A stretch of DNA of 64,000 nucleotides from Phoebastria nigripes (Eukaryota; Chordata; Aves; Procellariiformes; Diomedeidae): assembly GCA_035582835.1 (NCBI GenBank), contig JAYKAV010003103.1, positions 319,473 to 383,472 of the forward strand, read 5' to 3'. The notes under the pieces are model-generated. The model made no database searches and had not been told where the DNA came from. It worked only from the letters and a program-made list of their open reading frames with translations. Shown one piece after another: positions 53,404 to 64,000 of the stretch. The position numbers were made by a program, and so were the translations under genes. Positions within the stretch are counted from its first letter, which is position 1. Each line of letters starts with the position of its first letter.

Positions 53404-54098
53404 AGTGGCTTGGTGAACATTTCTGCCAGCTCCCTCAGTACCCTTGGGTGGATCCCATCTGGCCCCATAGACTTGTGTGTGTCTAAGTGGTGTAGCAGGT
53501 CGCTAACCATTTTCCCTTGGATTATGGGGGCTTCATTCTGTTCCGCTTCCCTGTCTTGCAGCTCAGGGGGCTGGGTATCTGGGGAACAACTGGTCTTACC
53601 ATTAAAGACTGAGGCAAAGAAGGCATTAAGTACCTCAGCCTTTTCCTCATCCTTTGTCACTATGTTTCCACCCACATCCAATAAANTAGGGATAATCTCC
53701 TTAGCCCTCTTTTTGTATTTATAGAAACATTTTTTACTGTCTTTTACGCCAGTAGCCAGATCAAGTTCTAGTTGGGCTTTGGCCCTTCTAATTTTCTCCC
53801 TGCATAACCTCACAATATCTTTGTAGTCCTCCTGAGTTGCCTGCCCCTTCTTCCAAAGGTCATAAACTCTCCTTTTTTTCCTGAGTTCCAGCCAAAGCTC
53901 TCTGTGCAGCCAGGCCAGTCTTCTTCCCCGCCAGCTCATCTTTTGGCACATGGGAACAGCCTGCTCCTGCGACTTTAAGATTTCCTTCTTGAAGAATGTC
54001 CAGGCTTCCTGGACTCCTTTGCCCTTCAGGTCTGCCTCCCAAGGGACTCTGTCAATCAGGCTCCTAAACAGGCCAAAGTCTGCTTTCTGGAAGTCCAA
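53404..54098 (-). pseudogene. CR1 ORF2 endonuclease C-terminus and RT N-terminus (copy G)
   Basis: Open on the minus strand from MDFQKADFGLF through RRVYDLWKKGQATQEDYKDI, AEVLNAFFASVF and MGPDGIHPRVLREL to FTKPL, where the deletion begins. The frame differs from that of the downstream part, so the deletion also shifts the frame. Upstream, at 54,100-54,370, the endonuclease continues in broken frames ('atttcatgatcac' near 54,152 corresponds to the SDHE motif). Against copy B the residues are clearly diverged, showing a different CR1 subfamily. Confidence 0.9.
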
Positions 54099-54369
54099 GG
54101 TAGCAGTTCTGCTAACCTGCCCTCCTTACTTCTCCAAGAATCAAAAACTGTCATTTCATGATCACTATGTCAAAGACAGCCTCCAACCATCACATCACCC
54201 ACAAGTCCTTCTCTGTTCACAAACAACAGGTCCAACGGGGCACCTTCCCTAGTTGGCTCACTCACCAGCTGTGTCAGGAAGTTATCTTCCACACATTCCA
54301 GGAACCTCTTAGACTGTTTCCTCTCTGCTGTATGGTATTTCCAGCAGACATCTGGTAAGTTGAAGTCCT

Positions 54370-54394
54370 ATATGTGACACATAGTGTCACATAT
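54370..54394. repeat. Perfect inverted repeat, 11-bp arms, 3-nt loop
   Basis: ATATGTGACAC (54,370-54,380) and GTGTCACATAT (54,384-54,394) are exact reverse complements around ATA. The structure sits at the 5' breakpoint of CR1 copy G. Confidence 0.9.
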
Positions 54395-57156
54395 TTNATG
54401 AGCATGACAGAGTAAGCTCCACTTGGAGTCTGGTATCTTTGGCTAAGTTACCCTGTTAAGAAGGACATGATATATGTTGTAATCTGAACTAGATATTTGG
54501 TCACTTACGCTATGTCTGTACTACTAAATATAGCAGCTTAGTGACCATTCTTTAGTCTTGAGGTTAAGTAGCACACCATAATTTTTCCACCAGTCTAAGC
54601 TCCTTTCTCCCACAGGACAAGGCTGCCTATTGGAAATGGTCCCAGGCCAATATTATGTTCTCAGTCATGCCCAGGCATCATTATGTGTCATTTGGTATGG
54701 GCCAAAACTATACCAGGATACATTATGTATGTAATATTTACATAGCTCATGGCTACATTGACCATGTCAGATGGATCTGCTCCAGATAATCATCTCTTGT
54801 CCCAAGGCAAAGTAGTGCAAAACAACTTGTATTCACACTGCCCAGGGATAGCCCTTTTTAAAACAGACTGTTTGTGTCTCTACTGCATGACCTAACTTAC
54901 CTGAAGTTTTCTGGGCACTATGTTAAGTCTGGTCCCTTATTATTCTTTGGCGAAAACTTCTTTGATGTAGTTCATTATTTGAAATGATGCTAGGGCTAAC
55001 ACTGTAGTTGACAAAATATTTTTTTAAATAGTGTGAGATTGGGAGTGTGATGTGATGAATGGGCTGGAGGAATGTTTTGGAAGAATGTGTAGAAATGGAG
55101 GAACCAGGCCTTTTCAGGTAGTGTGTCTTTGTCCATCCTGCCTTACTGGAGAGGGTCTGAAATAAACTATGTCCACAGTTACACATGGATTTTCATTCCA
55201 GGGAATTTTGTCACTACAAAGAAAAGTCAAGAAGTGAACATGTTTGTATAGTGCTGGCAGTCCAGGCACTGAGAACTGGGACTGCACTGCTAAATTATTT
55301 GATAGTGTTGACATAATGCCTCTATGAGGCAACTGACACATTATATTTACTTATATTTTACTTTGCTTATAAAGGCAAAACTGCAAAATAGGCTGGAGCA
55401 CTTTTACACAAATGAAATACAGTTCAAGGGACATGAAAAGATGAAATAAAAAAGTAGGGCACATCATGTGGTGGTTATGAAAGGCTTTTTGAAATGGGAC
55501 TTACAATACACCTGCAGCCCTACTTCAGGAATCTAAATCCTTTACTGGCTCTTGATCACAGACCATTGACATTACACAGTGGCAATAATATTACTTTAAT
55601 CTGTGTAGTCCTACACAGGAATCCTGTACTTTTAGGAAAGAGGAGGAAAGTGAACAACTATACAATGCAAAATAGAAAAAAGTAACAACTTAAAAGTGTA
55701 AACTTTGACATACATTTTCTAAGTATTTGATCTTTAGGGCTCTCCAAACCAAAATGAAATGTATCCTAAAATTGGGCCAAAGAATTTCCAACTTATGTTA
55801 TCAAAGAAGTGCATTCTGTAATAGATATAAAGGAGACGTTTTTAAGGAAAGAAAATAATTGGAAGAGCAATTTTGAAGTTTGCAGACTGATAATTTTCAG
55901 AGGTCAGACTGTTAATTTTTCACTCCAGCAACTTTTTATTCTCCTAAAAATGTTGACACAGAGATATAAATGTGTAGGACATAACAATGTTTTCTCTGCT
56001 TTGTAACTTCACCAATGATGAAAGTACTGTTTCTTGTTTTGATTTATATTAGCTTAAATAAATATTAAACCTTGTAATGAAATTTGTCTGACCAGCTATT
56101 TTTCTTTGAACACACTTCTTAGACTTAAAATTATCTGTTAAGACTATTTGAGTCTTACATAGTTCTAATACCAACAGATAATTACACAGGTGTGACACTG
56201 TCTATATGTAAAACCAGTAAGGTTTGTTATGTCTTGTTTTTTCCCCAAGAAATCTATGAGTAACAACATACCCCATTGTACAGTACATGAGTTTCCAGCA
56301 TTCTTTAAAAACAATGTAAATTATTCTGCTCAGTTATCATTCAGGCGTAGATTTAAAATTTATAGATAAAAACATGATGTCATGGAGCCTGTCTTCCCTC
56401 TTGAAAAGTAAAAGTTTGATGTGCAACAGTGCCTGTCAAATGGATAATGCAAGTACAAGTTAGGAGCAGATATACATGTCCTACTTTAGGTTGTTCTTTT
56501 CCCCTCCTAAATGAAGTAAACACTAAAGGTAAAGCAAGTTAACAGGAAACTTACCATGTATATTAAAAATTGGAAACTTACAGAAAAAAGGTATGGTTGT
56601 TATGTTAATTTTTCTCTTCTTTATCAGTATAGCCCTCATTGGTTAATCCCAGTAATGCTTTTGTAGGTGTTAATATATTCAGTATTATTGTGAACTTTTC
56701 AAATCTGACCTTCTTGATTTATTTCTGCAGGCTGCAAAGTAAAACACACCACCTGCTTCTGTCTAAAATAGAAAATAATTGTTTGGAGAGCACTTCTGTG
56801 GAAATAGAGTTAAGGTTTACTCTTCAGAAGGTGTGCCTTGATCCACCTTGAGGAAAACTTCCTTAACCCTCTTCTGCTCTACAAATGAACTGTATGTAAA
56901 AGTTCCTTTATTCCATAAAATCAATGAAGGTTTAAACATGAAATTGCCTATAAATAGAAGGTCCAGTTAGTCATATATCAGTGATGAATGGATATTTTAT
57001 GCTTCGGATGAACATTTCCATTTCTTATGGTACATGGCAAGTGGAGTCCAAAATCACATCATCATCATCTTCTCTTATATACAGTGAGAAAACTCTTTTC
57101 TTTGTGGACAAATAAAGATGTTTTCAAAGATGAACATGAAAGATAAGTTTATTTAG

Positions 57157-57172
57157 AAAAAAAAAAAAAAAA
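57157..57172. repeat. Poly(A) run, A16
   Basis: Sixteen A bases, followed by 'ccaaacc'. Confidence 0.93.
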
Positions 57173-58679
57173 CCAAACCTCAAAGAAACAGTTGCTAAAG
57201 TTGAAACAGAAGAAAGGTATTATGATACCCTAAACAAAGAGTTACATAATTATTGGTTACCTAATTATCTTTGGAGGCAACAGAACTGGAGGCTAAACTA
57301 TTCTCCAAGCTGTTTTTATGACTTCTTTTCATATCACACTCTTCTGAGTTGACATTATTGATGTGACTGTATTTATTCTGTTCCAGCCAAGCCCACTGAA
57401 AGTTAAGGGAATATATTGTAACATATCAAGACTTGTGAAAATCAGCCAAATACATTCTGTAATGCCAAAAGAAAGCTAAAAGCATAAAAAACTATCATTT
57501 CATTCAAATTATGTAGCATTCATTATAATTATTGAATAGATCCTGAAGACTTGGATCAGATTATTAAACAAGTCAATGTAGCTAGTAAATAAAAAAAAGG
57601 AAATAATATGCAGTGTTACAAACTAGACCTAGTTGGTAATAGGGAGTTATGTCCTAAAAAGTCAGGCTAATTTAATTTGATAGTTACAAACAGATTTGCA
57701 ATTAGTATTCAATATTCTTACCTTGTGTCAGGAAACACAGAGCTAGCTGGAGCAGGTACATATGATGCCTTACAATTTATTAATGTAGTACTAAATTCTA
57801 TTAACATTGCACATGATTAGCACATTAGCACTTTACTTCTAGTAGATTGATTTTAATGAGGTTACTATCTGGTTAATCAGGATAATAAGTCTTTGTAAAA
57901 GCTGTTTCTACATCTATAAGCACTTGCATTTCCCCATTTGTCCCACTCAACAAAAATGAAAACACATCAGTGTGTTTTATTGGTCACTGGCCATCACGAA
58001 CATTTAAATAAGGTTTTGCTAGGGGCTGACAGTATACAAATCTTGTGGTATGGGGAAATCTTCACAATCAATTACTTACTGCAGAGTTGTCCAGGAAGTG
58101 ATCTATAAGTTTAATGTGAGGTTGGACAAGACAGTTGAGCTGATCTAATTACATTGAAAAAAGTAACCAATTCCCCCTTCTGCTCTTAGCTTCACAGTCC
58201 TGTACAGCTCCTCTGTTATTTCGGCCCTGCTGCATGTTTAGTCCTTTGACAAGCTATGGGACTAAATGAAAGTCAGCAACATTATGTTACTGACAAGCAC
58301 CAGAGGCAGCACAAGGGTGTTGAAAGTGGGAGGGAAAGGTGGGATGGGACAGGAGGACTCCCCTACTGTGTGGCCATCATATGAAGCCACAGTCTTAGTC
58401 ACTATTCTCAAGATGTTAAAGATTCAAGCGCTAGTATCAAGTACACAAACACTTGAAACTAACTCCTGAAAAAGGGCTTTGTGATGAAAAGAAAAATCAA
58501 ACAAGCACAACTGCAATCCACGCTTTCACAATTGTTTGCCACTTTTTCCTGTGAAATTGAGAATAAAGAGAATATACCTGAACTTGAACGTAGCCATTAG
58601 GAAAGACACTCTCTCACCCCAGCCTCCCACACTCCAATATCCCTGGCTCAGATACCCAATTAATTAGCCATTCCCCACC

Positions 58680-58700
58680 TTTTTTTTTTTTTTTTTTTTT
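58680..58700. repeat. Poly(T) run, T21
   Basis: Twenty-one T bases after a C-rich, A-poor stretch (58,614-58,679). Confidence 0.95.
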
Positions 58701-60382
58701 GTCTCATTCAAATAAGTACAGGTGTGGTTATTTTGAAAAGGGCCAAGCAATAAAATCTGAGTTTCAAGAGAAGCCATTTTGCACCTAATTGTTCTGTGAG
58801 AAAGCTGGCTAATTCATTATGTTTTCTTCCCAAAATTTAGCACACTAGCGAGCAAAAAAAAATAAAAACAACAAAACAAAAAAAACCATTAAAACTAGAA
58901 CACCTTTCCAACAAAATTTAAAGATTTGCACATCTTTTGACATCACCTGTTTTTGCCGTTTTCTTCATAATTTGAACACATATATCAGTTTTGTCTTGTT
59001 GTCCATGAGCAGTCAAAGATAACTGCCCTAAGGCATATTCATTTAAGGAGGAGCTTTCCAAAATGACAGCAAATCCTTTCTGATTATGCTCAAAGGACTC
59101 CAATTCAGTATCCTAGCCATTTTTTCCTTTCAAATAGTGATTAAAATGAGCACTCCACCCTCATCTAGATGCATCTGTCTCAAAAATTACTGGTGTCATA
59201 AATGACTTAAAAAACAACTGAGAAGCTGAAAAAAAACCCAACCAGAATGCTATGTTTTCTAAAGATTTTTCAAACTTGAACAAAATTATTTTCAGAAAGA
59301 TACTCTTCCTTATTTTTGTGATTTTTAAACTTATAAAAAAGTATAAGGTTTGAATGGAAAAAAACCTTCCAGTTCTGCATTGTTTTCCTTCCTATGAAAC
59401 TTTGTGCCTATCAGAAATGTAATTTCTGACCCACTTTGTCTTTTTCTCCAGTGCCAGGTGTTGATATGTCTCAAGGCTTTTGTATCTCCAAGAGTATTTA
59501 CCAAAACAACTATTTCATTTTCTGGGGAAGATCTAGGTACAAACTTATATTGTATTGTTTCATGTAACACAGGATCACAGTGTCTCAAAAGCAGCACCGG
59601 GAGACAGAATCTTTCTCTTGGGTGCTTGGCTGCATTTCAGGGAAATGTCTTTTCTCAAATTAAAAAAAAATAATCTGACAAAAACATTTCTCACAGCACT
59701 CAGCAAGCTGATGGTAAAACGTCCAAAACACTTGTCTAGTCTGGTGGCAACCTTGTTTGCCTGATAACCAAAGAGGAGTGGGAAGAGAAGGAGAATACAA
59801 CTTACCTAAGACAAAGAAAAACCATAAGCATCCCTACTTTAGCCATGGAAAAAGTGTACACCTACCTGTACAAAATGTCGGTTGTCAGTGGTAGGATAAC
59901 TATGAAAAACAGAAGTGACTGAGAACTCATTGCATGTATTTGACATGTTAAGAGAACCTGGAGCAAACCTGGTGCCATATTTGGGTATGTTTGTTTTCTC
60001 TCCTTCTATGCCTGCAACTAGAAGAGATTCCAGGAAGAAAATTACAACATTGAAGAATTTCTATAGATTGAATACTGGACTGCCACTGATTTAAATAAGA
60101 TAATTTGTCACTTAATGATACTTCTCAAAATGAGCAAAGCTGTGAAATGCGGACATTGGGTTTCACTGTCGCTGCTGTAACATGATTGTCTTCTAATATG
60201 TCATTGGGACTTGATTCTGTGTTTTGTTAGCATTGTGTAATTTGAAATGTTTACTTTTAAGCCAGATATTAACTAACTAGAATTATTAAGTGTTTGGGTG
60301 ATTGAGATAATTTCTCTTATTCCTTTATTTTACCTTACCATTTTTAATTCTCTGTGTTTTCTGCAGGGTCTTCTCTTCTCTC

Positions 60383-60455
60383 TTGGTTTTTTGTTTGGTT
60401 TTTTTTTGTTTGTTTGTTTGTTTTTTGTTTTTTTTTTTTGTTTTTTTTTTTTTTT
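60383..60455. repeat. T-rich tract with (GTTT)n
   Basis: Low-complexity block: T runs with single G bases, including four GTTT units and a final T15. It gives rise to a spurious Phe-rich open frame (60,298-60,498). Confidence 0.93.
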
Positions 60456-60992
60456 AAATCAAGAGTGTGAGCAAAAGATGAATGTTTATTCTATATGAGA
60501 CTTGGATTAGATCAAAATAACAGATTTAGTTTTCAGAATGTCTTCCTTTGCTGTAAATCTGAACAGAAGATTTATAGCAACACACAATTTTTAAAGTTGT
60601 TTCAGTAATAGTCAGCAGTCAAACTATTATAATTTAAACTTCCTATGAAGCCCTAAAGATTTCATTTTACAAGAAAGCTAAGATGCATTGAAAAACAGTG
60701 TGAGTTAAGGTCTCTTTGTCATTGTGTTGATGTTTTTGAGAAAATTAGTGGTGATAACGTTGTAAGGTTTCACTCAAAAAAGTTAAGCCAATAGAAAAAG
60801 AAAAGGTCATGGTAATGCTGCTTTTCTGTTTGCATGACTATATTCCATCTTTAACATCTTTGTATCCTCTTATTTCAGAGTCTCTTATTTGGTGGAAATA
60901 AAGGAAATCTGCTGCATTTCAGTGGCAATGAGTAAAAGCAACAATTTGTTGAGATTTTTTAAGTTGATACGAAAATATCTTGATATATGTTG

Positions 60993-61049
60993 ATATATGA
61001 ATTAAATAAGAAACCAAATTATGTTGGATTTCTTATTTAATTCATATAT
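60993..61049. repeat. Long hairpin: 25-bp stem, one bulge, 6-nt loop
   Basis: Arms 60,993-61,013 and 61,029-61,049 are exact 21-base reverse complements. Inside them CCAA (61,014-61,017) pairs with TTGG (61,024-61,027), leaving a single bulged A at 61,028 and the loop ATTATG. The left arm overlaps a tandem duplication of TTGATATATG (60,980-60,999). The stem is AT-rich. It could be a small foldback or MITE-like element, a microRNA-like hairpin, or a chance template-switch product; sequence alone does not decide. Confidence 0.9.
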
Positions 61050-63525
61050 TATGACATTTTAGCTAAAATTTTGTGTAAAATATTTTTGAGGAAGTTAATT
61101 GTATGCATATTTTTAATATATCTGTTCATATTAGTGTTTTTTAGTCATCAGGTGATGCAGAAAGGATTAATATAAATTACATTCAAGCAAATCACACAAC
61201 TTCAGATTGAAGTCATATAAGAAACTGTTACTAATAACCATCTTAGAAATATAATTTGTTAAAATGTGAAGACAAAAACTGCACTCCTCNCTTGTTGAGA
61301 AGTGAATTGAAATCAGAATCTCTGGGCTTTGCTGTGTGACCTTAACTGGGTATTATGTTTTTCCTCTTCCTGTAAGAGACACAGGAAAGTAAGCTCAGGG
61401 GAGAGTGGAAAGGAAGTTATATGAAAATGGGTGGAAATTATTTCATTTTTCTAACAGCAGAACAGCTAAAGCTTTTGATCATGTTAAGTAATATTTTGTA
61501 CACATATGAAGTCTTTTTTTAGTCCAAATTAACTTTAAAAGGACTTCAAAATATTGACTTTTTTCTTGCTTGGATATCTCTTATGCTAACATGCCTGTAC
61601 AAAGATACTGTCAGCAAATACACTTGCTTTGGTAAAAGTATTTTATTGGTCCTTACTATTATGTTCAGATTTGAGATTTCATCTGTTTTATTAATATGTG
61701 TATACCGTGATGATGTGAAATAAATCTATATTTTGTCAGGGTTTGTTAATATTTGAAAATAAAATAGAAGTAGTAATTTTACTGCATTCTAGCAAGAACA
61801 AAGTAACCACATTTTATAGTACTACTAGCCTTACTTATGGCACATTGAATTATTCATATCTGACTCTCTGGTCTATTGATGCCAAATATGTCTGCAGTAT
61901 AAAATAGGGAAAGGAGGGAAAAGATAAACAGGTGACTTATGCGTTATAGTCAAATTCCAGTTCTTTTGGGGGTTGGGAACACTTATTTTCCTTGTGTTTT
62001 GGACATAATTAAAATTGTTTTATTCTTTAATTTTATGCAAGGATCACACCTTTATGCAGCTCCCCTTAATCTTCCCCTGGATCAAGTGCTCTATACAGTT
62101 GTTTATGAAGGCCAGATTAAATGGGTTCATTCTTTTATAAAGAGAATGAATCACAACATCCCAATTTGTTCTGTGTCCCACCAAAGAGACCTAAACTGTT
62201 CCAGTCAAGAACTGAACACTCTTAAAGACAATTTAGCATGATCTAATAATGATAATAAAACAAGCCAGCATTTATTATACATCTAATCTTAAGCCAAAGT
62301 CCTGAAGTCAGAAAGCCCAGACTGCACTGAGGAAAGCCTTTATTACACAAAGCAGCACAGGACACCTGTGAACCCTTTCTTTCCCCAGGGGTTTCCAAGA
62401 GTTCAGTTCCATGTACTCTTCAGAGGCAAAGCTGGTTTAAAAGATCACTTTTCTAACACCACTTGCTCATTCCTGCCCCTATGCTAGAATTCATCACTTC
62501 TTCAATGTAGCAGTGCAACTATTTGTAATGCTGTGCTGTAAACTGAATCATTGATGTGAATAACAAACCTTGGAGACTCTTTTATTAATACAGTTCATTT
62601 CAGGGATCTGTTCTACATTATGGCCTTACAGATGTTTTCAGCAGCACAAAAGAGAGGGTGGTGAATGAGAACAAGCAGTGGGGGGTCAAGGTGTGTGCAT
62701 TTGTGTAGGGAGTGAGAACCTCTTAAATTAGAATCACTTCCAAAGAAAATACATGTGGAACTACACTGTCTTCCACCTGCTCTCTTCTTTAGTACAACTT
62801 CTATTCACATTGTTCTTCTGTTCCACCCTCCAGGGGGGATTCACTGTTTAAAGCAAATGTCTGGTAGTTGAAAATTCCATTCTCTTCAGCAAAGTGTAAT
62901 TTCTCAGGTAGGAGGGTCTCATTCAGTTCCCAATAGCCCTGCATACACTACCATAAATATCTGCAACCTCCCACCACAATATAAGATTTTTAACACATTC
63001 TTTCCTCTATTTCAGATGTAGAGAGAAAAGGAAACTAAGACAGGCATAATAATGACAAATGTATTCTCACACTCTCCACACAGTCAGTCCTGCTTCTATT
63101 GTAATTAATAAACTTCTCTTTTACTTCAAAGAAAACAGACTGCTGATGAACTGTAGGTAGGCTGAAACAGTAAATTGAAACAATACATTACATGAGCAGT
63201 AGCAGTATCTCTTCAATTTCATATTAGATCTTACATTTTCTTGATATAATTTCTGCCCCTTTAACAAAATTTAAGAAAAGAATGCAAACTAGTACAAGTG
63301 TGAAAACCCAACAGCCTGGGCAAACACTTTGCATATGAAAGTACTGAGCAAAGACTGCAGCTTCAGCAGAAAAATCCTACTTGTTTTTTTTTTCTTAGTG
63401 AGACAACTGGTTCACTTAATAAATCATGGAAAACTATGAAAGTTATCTTATGTCCCTTTACTCAACCTGTGATGACATTGCAGCACATCAGAAATACATT
63501 TTGTCTCAAATTGATGCACACAGTN

Positions 63526-64000
63526 TCAGAGTCACAGAATCACAGAATGGTTGAGGCTGGAAGGGACCTCTGGAGGTCATCTGGGCCAACCCACCCTGCT
63601 CAAGCAGGGCCACCTACAGCCAGTTGCCCAGGACCATGTCCAGACAGCAAACTGTTCCGGTGCTCAGTCACCCTCACAGTAAAGAAGTGTTTCCTGATGT
63701 TCAGACAGAACCGCCTGTGTTTCAGTTTGTGCCCATTGCCTCTTGTCCAGTCACTGACCACCATTGAAAAGAGCCTGGCTCCATCCTCTTTACACGCTCC
63801 CTTCATATACATTGATGAGATATCCCCTGAGCCTTCAGGCTGAACAGTCCCAACTGTCTCAGTCTTTCCTCCTATGGGCGGTGCTCCAGTCCCTTCATCA
63901 TCTTTGTGATCCTTTGTGGGACTCTCTCCAGTATGTTCATGTCTCTCTTGTACTGAGGAGCCCAGAACTGGACACAGCTTTCCAGGTGTGGCCTCACCAG
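63526..64000 (-). mobile_element. CR1 LINE copy H, cut by window end
   Basis: The 3' end (left) has two CACAGAAT octamers (63,533-63,548), the complement of ATTCTGTG, then 'ggttgaggctggaagggacc'. The body carries the ORF2 C-terminus in broken frames (minus-strand [31 protein letters not shown]) and continues as CR1 ('gaactggacacagctttcc', 'ggcctcaccag') to the last base of the window. Same octamer type as copy A. Confidence 0.95.

Larger units (their letters stand above)
52561..54380 (-). mobile_element. CR1 LINE copy G with internal RT deletion
   Basis: Minus-strand CR1 of about 1.8 kb. Three AGAATCAT octamers (52,561-52,584) mark the 3' end, followed by the 3' UTR and the ORF2 C-terminus. 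The right part covers the RT N-terminus and the endonuclease C-terminus, with the last recognisable text, 'aagttgaagtcct', near 54,357-54,369. Comparison with copy B shows that about 630 bp between the 'AxxxKPL' and 'ALQRDLDRL' landmarks is absent near 53,400-53,412. The exact 5' limit is blurred by an inverted repeat at 54,370-54,394. It is closest to copy F among the copies here. Confidence 0.95.
54395..63525. other. AT-rich intergenic or intronic DNA
   Basis: About 9.1 kb with no gene, RNA or transposon recognised. The longest open frames are about 100 codons (61,939-62,241, plus) with no domain signature. Simple repeats and one long hairpin are listed separately. Confidence 0.55.

Noticed and set aside
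61939..62241. 100-codon plus-strand frame
   Set aside because: No recognisable domain or signal peptide; the length is within chance expectation for 64 kb.

Overview
The window looks like ordinary non-coding DNA from a bird genome, probably a neognath. The evidence is a series of CR1 LINEs with the bird/reptile 3' end (short ATTCTATG or ATTCTGTG tandem octamers after a conserved tail), a CpG-rich avian-type retroviral LTR, AT-rich single-copy DNA, and scattered N bases plus one 520-N gap typical of a draft assembly. I found no host protein-coding exon, no tRNA or rRNA gene, no CRISPR array and no operon. Open frames outside the repeats are about 100 codons or fewer and resemble nothing I recognise.

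Layout: CR1 copy A (+) lies at 0.7-1.2 kb. CR1 copy B (-) at 7.4-10.2 kb is the longest copy; it carries most of ORF2 (endonuclease plus reverse transcriptase), broken by two stops and one inserted base. A degenerate tRNA-SINE-like old repeat lies near 20.1-20.6 kb. CR1 copy C (-) at 28.5-29.2 kb seems to have inserted into an older repeat. Copy D (-) is at 33.4-33.7 kb and copy E (+) at 37.7-38.2 kb. A much older CR1 (-), alignable to copy B only by scattered motifs, lies at 41.8-43.1 kb. Copy F (-) at 45.0-45.7 kb contains the assembly gap. A diverged LTR lies near 48.4-48.8 kb. A complete 739-bp solo LTR with a perfect 5-bp target duplication lies at 50,389-51,127. Copy G (-) at 52.6-54.4 kb has lost the catalytic core of its reverse transcriptase. 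Copy H (-) at 63.5 kb runs off the window end.

The rest is AT-rich intergenic or intronic DNA with simple repeats, including (TAA)n, G16, A33 and T21. It also holds a striking 57-nt hairpin at 60,993-61,049, with 25 paired bases per arm, one bulged base and a 6-nt loop. The elements do not form a pathway; they are layered insertions of different age. I see no convincing new biological system. The best leads are the long hairpin, the 11-bp perfect inverted repeat at the 5' junction of copy G, the core-deleted copy G, the ancient CR1, and the CpG-dense LTR promoter.
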